A stretch of DNA of 64,000 bases from Sphingobacterium bambusae (GTDB taxonomy: Bacteria; Bacteroidota; Bacteroidia; Sphingobacteriales; Sphingobacteriaceae), in the NCBI RefSeq assembly GCF_033955345.1, contig NZ_CP138332.1, positions 1,054,001-1,118,000 of the forward strand. Reading direction: 5' to 3'. Within the stretch, counting starts at the first letter, position 1. Each line of letters opens with the position of its first letter. Positions 32,064-40,114 of this stretch are shown here, piece by piece. The translations under genes and the position numbers were made by a program. Under the pieces are notes generated by a model. It ran no database searches, had not been told where the DNA came from, and saw only the letters and a list, made by a program, of their open reading frames with translations.

Positions 32064-32728
32064 GCAATATAAATATATCGCGACAAAAGTCTAAAAAATA
32101 CAGCAATTAAAACACTTTTAAAAGAAAGTTACACAATCGTGTGCGTAATTTTTTGTAGTTTGATTTCGACAATATTTCGATGGCTAATCTTGTCCTGCGT
32201 GCATGCAGATTCGATAAACTCGTTTAGATATAGGTAAAAAACCTTGCCTCAGCATTTTGCAACAAGGGCTAAAGTAAGCGATCTATCTCGGCTAAGTGAA
32301 TCGTACTGTTGCTGAAACAGGTCTTGCAAGGAGCAAGAGTCTCATAAGATGGATCCGTCGTACATTTTGCAGGAGCGGCGGCAATCATCCATTTTCTTGG
32401 GTGGCAGAATGGCGGCTAAGACATCCTACGTCTATCAAACATGCCAGCGATGGCCATCCAGCAAATGCCTCTGCTATATGCTCTTTTATTTACATGCCGG
32501 ATTTAATAGCGTTCAGCACAGCTCGTTTAGATTTATAGATTGTATCACGAAGTTACAAGGCGCTTCTTTTTGTCAACATGCAGTAAATGATATTAATACT
32601 GTATATTTTGAGATATGATAATAGCATAATCGAACAGCAGCAAAACATTAAGCCTTCGAAAATCGTTATATAGCATATAAGCAATTGAAGTATCACGTTG
32701 TGCCTGACAACAGAAAAAAACATGATAT
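32064..32728. other. Long intergenic region without a recognisable gene
   Basis: Two overlapping plus-strand frames (32296-32538 and 32349-32618) are open for 80-89 codons but have unlikely composition and no homology that I recognise, so I do not call them. A hairpin TTACACA/TGTGcGTAA followed by six T (about 32130-32153) looks like a plus-strand terminator with no gene before it. The right 100 bp are AT-rich and should hold the promoter of the MscS gene. Confidence 0.4.
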
Positions 32729-34546
32729 ATGCCATTCACTTTCTTGAGCAACAGCTCTAACACAGTTGGGAAGACGGTTCCTTTCATCATCATTTTGCTG
32801 CTATTCGTTTTGACACTTGGCTCAACAGCGCTGGCGCAGATACCCACGGTCGACACGAGCAGCAACGCGGCGGCAATTCCAAAATTTCCGGAAGACTCGC
32901 TCAACCGACGCACACCGCGGGGCGCGGTGGCCGGCTTTATCAGCGCTGTGTCCAAAGAAAATTATGAAAGGGCGGCTCGCTACCTGCACATAGATCGGAA
33001 GCTGCGCAAGAAAAGAAACAAGGAACAGCTGGCACAAGGCTTACAACAACTGCTGGATCAACATGGTAGTATCCTACCCTACGCGCTCATCAGCGATAAG
33101 CCAGATGGACATCAGCAAGATAATTTGGGTCCCAATATGGATCGCGTGGGCTCTGCTGTAATCGACAACGAATCCTTCGATATTATGGTAGAGAGCGTGC
33201 AGGATGAGCACGGCGGTCCTTTATGGCTTTTTTCGACACAAACCATCGAGCGTATTCCGCTTCCCGTAGAAGAAGAAATCGCGAGCACCTGGATCAGCAA
33301 AGTAATGCCCAAGGTACTCATCGACAAAAAATGGAGCGGCGTACCTATAGGACATTGGATCATCAGTTTTATCCTTGTTTTCTTGGCCTACCTATTGGCT
33401 TGGGCCGTCACAAAAGTTATCATCTTCTTGTTGTCACGCTTGTGGAAGAAAGCGCGGCTAGAGCCCAATGCTGGCATTATACGCGCGTTCTTCCGTCCAG
33501 TACAGCTTTTTTTGGCCGTATGGATCTTCGTTTTCGCGCTGGAGCAAGCTGATATATCCATTATCGTTCGGCAAAGGCTCAGCAGCCTCAGCGTTATTTT
33601 CTATATATTGGCGGTCTTGCTATTGATGTGGCAGCTGCTGGACGCGGGTAGCAAGATCACGCAGCGCAACCTCGCGAAAAGAGGTAATCAAGCAGGCGTA
33701 TCGGCCATTCTTTTTCTTCGGCGAGCCATCAAGATCGCGCTGTTCTTCATCGCTATCATCACCGTGCTGGATACCTTTGGCTTCAATGTAACGACCGGTA
33801 TTGCGGCACTGGGAATTGGGGGTATTGCCTTAGCCCTGGGCGCGCAGAAAACCGTAGAAAACTTTGTGGGCAGCGTTACCCTTATTGCCGATCAACCGGT
33901 GCGTGTGGGCGATTTCTGTAAGGTAGGCCAACTGGTGGGCACGGTAGAACAAATCGGCATGCGCTCTACCCAGATACGCACCAATGAGCGTACGGTGGTG
34001 ACTATCCCCAACGGCGAATTTTCGTCGCTACAGATTGAAAACTTCACCCATCGCGATAAATTTCTTTTCAGTCCCAGCTTCTTCTTTCGCTTGGACAGTA
34101 GCGTTGATCAGATCCGCTACTTGTTGGTTGAAATGCGCAGAGTGCTCTATGCACACCCTAAGGTGGATCCTATCCCGGCGCGCGTGCGCTTTGTCAACGT
34201 CAGCAAAGAGGGTCTGAAATTCGAGATTTTCGCCTACATCAATGCGGTGGATTTTGATATGTTCCTGTCGGTACAGGAAGACCTTCACCTGCATTTTCTG
34301 CAAGTGATCAAAGCCAGTGGGACCGATCTTGCACGCGATGCACAAAGTATATACATGCAAACGGGAGAAGAGCCCCAAGCAGAAAAACAAGCGGAGATAG
34401 CGCGTCAAGTGGAGGCCTGGAAAGCGAACAACGACCTGCAGATTCCCGATTTCGACGAACAGCACATCAAGGACATCCGTGGAACGATTGATTATCCCCC
34501 GCAGGGATCAAGCCATCATAAAGACAAAGACGTAAAGAACTCATAA
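32729..34546 (+). CDS. Mechanosensitive ion channel, MscS family, with extra N-terminal domain
   Basis: The 605-residue protein has a signal-like N-terminus (to about ALAQ, residue 37) and a periplasmic domain of about 150 residues (GAVAGFISAVSKENYERAAR onward). Membrane helices lie at about 210-370. The pore helix and start of the beta domain read ALGIGGIALALGAQKTVENF, then SVTLIADQPVRVGDFCKVGQ, the hallmark of MscS. The C-terminal cytosolic cage ends in a charged, disordered tail. It releases solutes on hypo-osmotic shock. A strong terminator follows at 34678. Confidence 0.92.
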   Translation: MPFTFLSNSSNTVGKTVPFIIILLLFVLTLGSTALAQIPTVDTSSNAAAIPKFPEDSLNRRTPRGAVAGFISAVSKENYERAARYLHIDRKLRKKRNKEQLAQGLQQLLDQHGSILPYALISDKPDGHQQDNLGPNMDRVGSAVIDNESFDIMVESVQDEHGGPLWLFSTQTIERIPLPVEEEIASTWISKVMPKVLIDKKWSGVPIGHWIISFILVFLAYLLAWAVTKVIIFLLSRLWKKARLEPNAGIIRAFFRPVQLFLAVWIFVFALEQADISIIVRQRLSSLSVIFYILAVLLLMWQLLDAGSKITQRNLAKRGNQAGVSAILFLRRAIKIALFFIAIITVLDTFGFNVTTGIAALGIGGIALALGAQKTVENFVGSVTLIADQPVRVGDFCKVGQLVGTVEQIGMRSTQIRTNERTVVTIPNGEFSSLQIENFTHRDKFLFSPSFFFRLDSSVDQIRYLLVEMRRVLYAHPKVDPIPARVRFVNVSKEGLKFEIFAYINAVDFDMFLSVQEDLHLHFLQVIKASGTDLARDAQSIYMQTGEEPQAEKQAEIARQVEAWKANNDLQIPDFDEQHIKDIRGTIDYPPQGSSHHKDKDVKNS

Positions 34547-34677
34547 ACAAGCACATTGCGCAGTGTATAAATTGGAGACTTTTCTTTGTATAAATTCAAA
34601 TTGATAGAAAACTATTTCTCGTAAGCAACGTTCGCTATATGATTTAGTTTGGATAGCTCATATATTTAAAAAGAGTG

Positions 34678-34707
34678 AAAGTCCCCTGTCGTGAGACACG
34701 GGACTTT
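34678..34707 (+). terminator. Terminator of the MscS gene
   Basis: AAAGTCCC (34678-34685) pairs with GGGACTTT (34700-34707). Inside, TGTC and GACA add a second stem over the loop GTGA, and a T-run follows on the plus strand. The loop segment GTCGTGAGA recurs in the terminator at 36930-36955. Confidence 0.85.
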
Positions 34708-34708
34708 T

Positions 34709-35860
34709 TTATTTAACACGAAACCTGTACACGCAAAGATGGCTGTATGTATTTTCCGGCAACAAGGTAATGGAAGGCCAATGAGGCTTATTGGGAGAAT
34801 CTGGAAAATACTGGGATTCGAGACATATAGCCGTTTGCTTATGGTAGGGAATGCCGTCTTTACCTATTCTAGATCCATCCAGCATATTGCCCGTATAAAC
34901 CTGTAATCCGGGCTGATCGGTGTACACCTCCATGAGGATACCGCTTTCTGCGGCGTAGAGGCTTGCGGCAAGTTGCCTGCTATCTCCCTGCGTATTGAGC
35001 ACAAAATTATGATCTATACCGTTGACATACGAAAGCTGTTCGACGGCCTGCCCCTGCTTGCTCAACGCCTCGCCTATGCTTGTCTTTTTCCTAAAATCGA
35101 AGGGTGTTTCTGCTACAGGTAAAATTTCGCCGGTGGTAATCAAATCCTCGCGCAACGGAGTGAAGTTATCGGCATGGACATATAGGCTATCCTGCAGAAT
35201 AGTCTTGTGCGGATCTCCAGACAGGTTAAAAAAGCTATGGTTAGTCATGTTGATCGGTGTTTTCCGATCGCTGTTGCAAGTATACTGTATTGCCAAGCTG
35301 TTGTCGTGGGTTAAGGTATATAGTACTTTTACCTCCACTTTCCCCGGAAACCCGCCCTCGCCATCCGGCGAGGTATAACGCAGCATCAAGCTGCTGTCCG
35401 AAAGCACTGTTGCTTGATACACCTGATTTTGCCAACCCGCAGCACCGCCATGAATGGTATGTTCGCCGCTATTGATGTCTAGCTGGGCGGTATCCCCATC
35501 CAAAACAAACTGCCCATGGTCTATGCGATTTGCGACGCGACCAATCGTGGCACCAAAAGAGGAAGGCTTAGCGGTGTATTCGGCTATATTATCAAAGCCC
35601 AACACCACATCTCGAAATTTCCCCGACCTATCGGGAACCCACAACGAAACAATACGTCCACCATAATTCGTCAGGCAAAGCTCGGCCCCCTGCGCATTGC
35701 GCAGCACAAAAAGATGGGTGGAGTCGCCGTTGACGATAGCTTCAAACCTACGTTTACTTAATCCGGAGGATGTGACATCCTGATCTACTGGAGCTCCACA
35801 GCCGAAAAACAAAAAGAATAAAGGTAGCAGAAAAGTAATATGACAAGCTATATTTTTCAT
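34709..35860 (-). CDS. galM: Aldose 1-epimerase (mutarotase), lipoprotein form
   Basis: The ATG at 35860 gives a lipoprotein signal (LFFLFFGC) and 383 residues; a longer frame from 36025 adds sequence unlike the family. GalM landmarks are LTNYGGRIVSLWVPDRSG, GATIGRVANRIDHGQF, NSGEHTIHGGAAGWQNQVY (substrate His), PINMTNHSFFNLSGD (catalytic His) and ICLESQYFPDSPNKP near the catalytic glutamate segment. The enzyme interconverts alpha and beta anomers of galactose or glucose. The lipid anchor places it at the periplasmic face, where it could prepare sugars for uptake, as in many Bacteroidota. Confidence 0.93.
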   Translation of the reverse strand: MKNIACHITFLLPLFFLFFGCGAPVDQDVTSSGLSKRRFEAIVNGDSTHLFVLRNAQGAELCLTNYGGRIVSLWVPDRSGKFRDVVLGFDNIAEYTAKPSSFGATIGRVANRIDHGQFVLDGDTAQLDINSGEHTIHGGAAGWQNQVYQATVLSDSSLMLRYTSPDGEGGFPGKVEVKVLYTLTHDNSLAIQYTCNSDRKTPINMTNHSFFNLSGDPHKTILQDSLYVHADNFTPLREDLITTGEILPVAETPFDFRKKTSIGEALSKQGQAVEQLSYVNGIDHNFVLNTQGDSRQLAASLYAAESGILMEVYTDQPGLQVYTGNMLDGSRIGKDGIPYHKQTAICLESQYFPDSPNKPHWPSITLLPENTYSHLCVYRFRVK

Positions 35861-35996
35861 GATGGAGTCGCGGTTTTTCCTTTGGTTACATCTATTAACA
35901 AGGTACAATGTACGAAGATTCCTGCTAAAACATGGTATGGATTGCAGCAGGGAGACAAATAAACAAAAGGATGAGATCGGCGTTAGCCTATTTGCG

Positions 35997-36341
35997 TTAC
36001 AAGATCGCCCCCAATTGGCAATCAATAAAATCCGTTAACATATGAAACAATAAACCGAGGGAGACGAGCTGTAAAACCGAGCCACGCTTAGCAAATAGAA
36101 ACACTACCGCATAGACGAAAATAGCGGCATAAGAATGTAGCAGGTGAAATCCTACGCTACATCGATTGGGATCAAAAATCGGGTCGGCCAAAAGGTGATC
36201 TAGATCGACCAGCATGGTGCTCAATAAAATCAGCCAGGCGAACTTCCAACGATTGCTGTAAAAAAGATAAGCAATGCCCGCTGGAGCAAGAAAATGCAAG
36301 CCGTAGTGGATACTTGTTTGGATGATGGCCGATGTTTCCAT
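35997..36341 (-). CDS. Small membrane protein, DUF6122 type
   Basis: Starting from the ATG at 36341, the 114-residue product has three to four membrane helices (LHFLAPAGIAYLFY, FAWLILLSTMLVDLDHLLAD, HSYAAIFVYAVVFLFA and LVSLGLLFHMLTDFIDC). Conserved-looking polar residues sit in the helices (DLDHLLADPIFDPNRC and HMLTDFIDC). The pattern matches a Bacteroidota family called DUF6122. The paired DxDH and HxxxD residues resemble membrane-bound metal-dependent hydrolases of the YdjM type, but function is unproven. Confidence 0.7.
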   Translation of the reverse strand: METSAIIQTSIHYGLHFLAPAGIAYLFYSNRWKFAWLILLSTMLVDLDHLLADPIFDPNRCSVGFHLLHSYAAIFVYAVVFLFAKRGSVLQLVSLGLLFHMLTDFIDCQLGAIL

Positions 36342-36393
36342 GTTCAAATATACATACTGTAGTTTCTTAGGGGACAATTTTCCGAATTATTGA

Positions 36394-36401
36394 TATTTTT
36401 G
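36394..36401 (+). promoter_or_regulatory. Possible -7 promoter element for the HopJ-family gene
   Basis: TATTTTTG matches the Bacteroidota -7 consensus TAnnTTTG and lies 43 bp before the ATG at 36445. A clear TTTG -33 partner is not present at the expected distance, so the assignment is tentative. Confidence 0.35.
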
Positions 36402-36444
36402 TCGATTATTTATTGTATTAAAACACCATTCATCATTACACCCT

Positions 36445-36786
36445 ATGTCAAAAAACATCGAAACACTACTGGCAGACCTGCATGCAAAAAAGATACAGTT
36501 TGCGACAGTTATCGCTCATATTGAAAAAGATTATCTACATACACCGACAGCTTTCAAAAATGGTCCGGTTGAAAACGAAGCGACACAAAACCAAGGAAGC
36601 GCCAAGGTATTCGCTTTTGCAAGCCTCCACAAGCTGTCCAAAGAAGATACGTTGTTGCTATTTGCCGAGCATTACCAAGCCATACTTGATACGCCTGATG
36701 GCCAAGACCATCAGAACATTAGACAATTTATGAACTATGGCTGGGATGGCATCAGGTTCGAGGGAGAAGCATTGCAAGCAAAGTAA
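36445..36786 (+). CDS. HopJ type III effector-family protein
   Basis: The 113-residue product matches the small HopJ family: HIEKDYLHTPTAFKNGPVEN, then NQGSAKVFAFASLHKLSKED and a C-terminal NIRQFMNYGWDGIRFEG. Despite the name, taken from a Pseudomonas effector, homologues are widespread in free-living bacteria that lack type III secretion and are presumably cytosolic housekeeping proteins. No secretion genes are nearby. A terminator at 36930 ends the transcript. Confidence 0.88.
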   Translation: MSKNIETLLADLHAKKIQFATVIAHIEKDYLHTPTAFKNGPVENEATQNQGSAKVFAFASLHKLSKEDTLLLFAEHYQAILDTPDGQDHQNIRQFMNYGWDGIRFEGEALQAK

Positions 36787-36929
36787 TCAACGTCAATTTC
36801 ATCTCGATACATAAATATTTCTAAAATAAAATAGAAATAATATATTCAATGCAGTGTGAAATCAAAAAAAATCGCTAGCTTTAAGTGCGTCAAAAAAAAT
36901 CCACTTCAGGTGGAGTATATCTAGTAGGA

Positions 36930-36955
36930 AATTCCCCGTCGTGAGATAGGGAATT
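36930..36955 (+). terminator. Terminator of the HopJ-family gene
   Basis: AATTCCC (36930-36936) pairs with GGGAATT (36949-36955) and is followed by a run of T on the plus strand that reaches the stop region of the convergent gene at 36963. The loop contains GTCGTGAGA, as in the terminator at 34678. Confidence 0.8.
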
Positions 36956-36962
36956 CTTTTTT

Positions 36963-37478
36963 TTAATTGGCTTCGATCTTTGTACTGAACGAACCGTCTT
37001 TTACTGCAATACTTCGTACAAGCACCTCTCCATTCACATAGATTAGCGTGCCCGAGAAGGTACCCTCCACAGCGCGATCGTTAATATTATCAATTTTTAA
37101 TTCAAATTTATCCAATGTGGATAGCGTATTTCGCGTTGCAGCAAAATTAAACTGAACGTCATTCTCGGTACGGTTATGCAAAGCGAGTATAGTATATGGG
37201 CTGCTATCGTCTAGTGTATAGCTTCCGGCCGGCACGCGAGAGACCTCGCTCATCACGGTAAAAGCCACCCACGAAGATCCGTCGTTGGTACCTCTTACCT
37301 CCAGATAATTCCCCCCATCTATCCAGCGCGCAGAAACATCGGTATAGATCTCCTCTTTGTCCCCCAAGGTAACTTTCATAAAGTTCGTGGATTCACCGAG
37401 ATCGTCATCCACACTTTTGCTACAGGCGGTCAGCAGGAACAGAGCCAAGAAGGCATAAATCGTAGATTTTATATGCAT
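36963..37478 (-). CDS. Lipoprotein of unknown function (DUF6252-like)
   Basis: The 171-residue product has a lipoprotein signal (LFLLTAC, Cys19), a short acidic spacer and a beta-rich mature part (SSWVAFTVMSEVSRVPAGSY, then GTFSGTLIYVNGEVLVRSIA and DGSFSTKIE). The closing pattern of G-F-S-G strands and an IxxGxF motif is seen in small Bacteroidota lipoproteins grouped as DUF6252. The protein should sit at the outer membrane. No partner genes are adjacent. Confidence 0.75.
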   Translation of the reverse strand: MHIKSTIYAFLALFLLTACSKSVDDDLGESTNFMKVTLGDKEEIYTDVSARWIDGGNYLEVRGTNDGSSWVAFTVMSEVSRVPAGSYTLDDSSPYTILALHNRTENDVQFNFAATRNTLSTLDKFELKIDNINDRAVEGTFSGTLIYVNGEVLVRSIAVKDGSFSTKIEAN

Positions 37479-37646
37479 AAGTTAATATGTTAGATGTAAG
37501 TTGATTGACCCTTTTCTAAGCAATAATTATACCCCTATTGCAATTCCACCCAAAAATCAATACAACTCCCTAATATACAATAAATTTCAAAACATCAAAT
37601 GCGTAGAGAACGCTTTGAGGCTTTACGGCGTTCTACATAAAAAAGT

Positions 37647-37859
37647 ATGCATAGTATTAAATTAACAGAAAGAAATGGAAATGACTTGGTCTTGGAAGTG
37701 ACTGACAGTGAAAGCGTGGATCTTATTGTAGAAGTGACCTTATTTGACGACGGCAACTTTAATGCTCGCGTGGGTTCACATCACGTTTCTGAAGAAGTGC
37801 GAAACGATATCAATCATTTTCTGGCTGAGCAAAACATACGCCATAAGCAGGAAGGATAA
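37647..37859 (+). CDS. Small hypothetical protein
   Basis: The 70-residue acidic product (VTDSESVDLIVEVTLFDDGN, then ARVGSHHVSEEVRNDINHFL) has no signal peptide. It is flanked by its own promoter-like AT-rich region and by a very strong hairpin terminator at 37897, which supports it as an expressed gene. I recognise no family. Confidence 0.6.
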   Translation: MHSIKLTERNGNDLVLEVTDSESVDLIVEVTLFDDGNFNARVGSHHVSEEVRNDINHFLAEQNIRHKQEG

Positions 37860-37896
37860 ACGCAAATTTCACCAACGTTAACCCTAGAAGTAGAGC

Positions 37897-37916
37897 TTGG
37901 GGGGATATCCCCCCAA
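37897..37916 (+). terminator. GC-rich terminator
   Basis: TTGGGGGG (37897-37904) and CCCCCCAA (37909-37916) pair across a four-base ATAT loop. Outer bases AGAAG and CTTCT can extend the stem. It closes the small gene at 37647. Confidence 0.8.
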
Positions 37917-37982
37917 CTTTGCTTCTTTACGGAATGCTATTGCGCACCTGCGATGCACGAAGCAATCTCCGAGATATATAAC

Positions 37983-38831
37983 CTATTTTTTTGTCAGATA
38001 CTTGATCACCGAAATCACATCTTCATGACCATGCCCTTTCGCGCTAGCTTCTTTCAAGGTCTGCAACACCGCTGCACCAGCAGGGAAATGCGCCCCAAGG
38101 TCTTCCGCCAAGGCTGCATCCTTTAACATGAGATCCAAGGCAAAAGCCGGAGAAAAATCTTCCGCTATCAAGAGGGGTGTTTTTACTTTTGTTGCTCCGC
38201 TGCCACTGGCGCTAGCATTCACAATATCGAGCATCTCTTCACGCGGAAGCCCCAAGGAATCTGCAAACAAGGTCATCTCGGCCAAGCCTTGGTAAAGGAT
38301 CGACAAAAAGTAGTTCACTGAAATCTTTGCCGCCAATCCCTTTCCATTTTCGCCTAGATATTTGATGTTCTTGCCCATAAATTCCAAATAGGGGCGTGCA
38401 CGTTCCACATCCTGCTGATCACCTCCAACCATAAACAGCAAGGTACCCTCGCGTGCGGGACCTGTGCTACCGGCAACGGGCGCATCCAAGAGCGAGGCTT
38501 GCTTTACTTTCAAGGCCTGCCCAATATGGATCGAGCAATCTTGAGAAATGGTGCTTACATCTACAAATAACTTACCAGCGATGTCGTGCATCAGCACCTG
38601 CTCATACACCGCCTTCGCGGCTTCATCGTTGGTCAACATGGTAAATACAATATCGGCATGTGTCAGTAAATCGGTCATATTTTCGGCCACATGCGTGGAA
38701 GCACCAAAGCCCGCTGTACGTGCCGCAGTCCTGTTGTAAACACTTAGGCTGACACCTGCATTTTCCAAATTCTTCGCCATGGGATGTCCCATATTTCCGA
38801 GTCCGATAAACCCAATTTTTTCTTTATTCAT
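37983..38831 (-). CDS. NAD(P)-dependent beta-hydroxyacid dehydrogenase (3-hydroxyisobutyrate dehydrogenase family)
   Basis: The 282-residue enzyme opens with the Rossmann motif GFIGLGNMGHPMAKNL. It contains DAPVAGSTGPAREGTLLFMV (substrate loop) and GKGLAAKISVNYFLS, whose lysine is the catalytic residue of the family. Members reduce or oxidise beta-hydroxyacids such as 3-hydroxyisobutyrate, tartronate semialdehyde or succinic semialdehyde (the GLYR branch). The length is typical. It is followed 38 bp upstream by an aldo/keto reductase gene in the same direction, so the two may form a carbonyl-detoxifying operon. Confidence 0.9.
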   Translation of the reverse strand: MNKEKIGFIGLGNMGHPMAKNLENAGVSLSVYNRTAARTAGFGASTHVAENMTDLLTHADIVFTMLTNDEAAKAVYEQVLMHDIAGKLFVDVSTISQDCSIHIGQALKVKQASLLDAPVAGSTGPAREGTLLFMVGGDQQDVERARPYLEFMGKNIKYLGENGKGLAAKISVNYFLSILYQGLAEMTLFADSLGLPREEMLDIVNASASGSGATKVKTPLLIAEDFSPAFALDLMLKDAALAEDLGAHFPAGAAVLQTLKEASAKGHGHEDVISVIKYLTKK

Positions 38832-38869
38832 CTGTATTAAATTAAATAGTCAAAACAGCAGCTACTTCC

Positions 38870-39712
38870 CTAAACACGGTCGGGCCACTGGTTGGGCAAT
38901 TCGCCACTAAATCCCATCTGCGGGAGATGATCAATCGCCAACATCTCTTCATCGGATAGGCTAAAGTCAAACACATCCAAATTTTCGGCCATGCGCGCTG
39001 CCGAGGTAGATTTCGGGATAACCGACACCGCGTGTTGGATCACCCAACGCAGGCAAATCTGCGATACCGTTTTGTGATGCTTCTTCGCCAAGGATTCCAA
39101 GAGCGGTTCGCCAAAAACCTTGCCACGCGCCAATGGTGACCAAGATTCAATGGCTATACCTTTTTCTTGGCAATAAGCGACCACCTCGGGCTGCCAATAA
39201 CCGGGATGAAACTCAATCTGATTTAAGGCCGGTACAACGCGAGCTGTCTGCAAAAGCGCATCCAGATGTTCAGGCCAGAAATTGCTGACACCTATCGTTT
39301 TGATCTTCCCCTCGGCCTGCAGCTCCTCCATGGCCCGCCATGCATCAGCATTAACCTGCTGCCAATTCGTATAATTCTTTGCATTTGCCGGCCAATGGAT
39401 CAGGTAAATATCGATATAATCTAGCCCCAACTTGGACAGCGAGTCAGCGAAAGCCTGTTTCGTCTGCGCATAGCCCAACCCTTCACGCCACAATTTCGTG
39501 GTAACGATAATCTCTTCGCGCGGGATGCCACTGCGGCGGATCCCCTCGCCTACCTGCTCTTCATTTCCATATTTAGCAGCGGTATCCAACAAACGGTACC
39601 CCTGTCTTAGCGCTTCCTGCACCGACTCGACACCTTCTGCATCGGTCGCTTTATAGGTTCCAAAACCCAATAATGGAATCTGTTGTCCATCGTTTAATGT
39701 TATGTGCTCCAT
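38870..39712 (-). CDS. Aldo/keto reductase (2,5-diketo-D-gluconate reductase type)
   Basis: The 280-residue TIM-barrel enzyme has LLDTAAKYGNEEQVGEGIRR (catalytic Asp and Tyr), VTTKLWREGLGY with the catalytic lysine, YIDIYLIHWP with the active-site His, and the cofactor motif VIPKSTSAARMAENL. It reduces aldehydes or ketones with NADPH. It is the first gene of the minus-strand pair with the hydroxyacid dehydrogenase. Confidence 0.92.
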   Translation of the reverse strand: MEHITLNDGQQIPLLGFGTYKATDAEGVESVQEALRQGYRLLDTAAKYGNEEQVGEGIRRSGIPREEIIVTTKLWREGLGYAQTKQAFADSLSKLGLDYIDIYLIHWPANAKNYTNWQQVNADAWRAMEELQAEGKIKTIGVSNFWPEHLDALLQTARVVPALNQIEFHPGYWQPEVVAYCQEKGIAIESWSPLARGKVFGEPLLESLAKKHHKTVSQICLRWVIQHAVSVIPKSTSAARMAENLDVFDFSLSDEEMLAIDHLPQMGFSGELPNQWPDRV

Positions 39713-39836
39713 AAAATATCCAAATCATGATACGAACGCATCGTATCCCATTAAGTTGAGCCAATTTAGTAGAAAAGTATGGCAATTTGACCATCGTACT
39801 GTAAATAGCGTCGCTTAATTTCCTATTTTTGTTTAC

Positions 39837-40064
39837 ATGACAATAGATGAATTGAAAAGTGAGTTACTTGGAAAATCCTTTCCAGAAAAGGTTACGATAT
39901 CGCCGGATCAAGTTGTTTTTGATGTGGAGCTCTTTCTAAAGACGCAATTCATTATGTTGGAGCTTTGGAAGAAAGATATCGAAAAATCGCCAGCCTACAT
40001 TAGGTTGATGCGATTTCGAGAAGCAGTCAATCCAAAGGATGAGGAGACCCCTGCAACGTCTTAG
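39837..40064 (+). CDS. Small hypothetical protein upstream of the SNF2 helicase
   Basis: The 75-residue product (LKSELLGKSFPEKVTISPDQ, then FDVELFLKTQFIMLELWKKD and SPAYIRLMRFREAVN) looks like a folded helical protein. TATTTTTG (39824-39831) lies close to its start and may be a -7 element for a leaderless or short-leader transcript. The gene ends 50 bp before the SNF2 gene in the same direction, so cotranscription is likely. Its family resembles small DUF proteins of Bacteroidota, none of which I can name with confidence. Confidence 0.6.
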   Translation: MTIDELKSELLGKSFPEKVTISPDQVVFDVELFLKTQFIMLELWKKDIEKSPAYIRLMRFREAVNPKDEETPATS

Positions 40065-40114
40065 ATCATCCTGCATCCGCTACAAAAGGAAGCCTTGCTA
40101 ACGTCGATCGCAAG

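Noticed and set aside
32296..32618. Two overlapping 80-89-codon ORFs in the long intergenic region
   Set aside because: Odd residue composition, overlapping each other in different frames, and no similarity to any family that I know.
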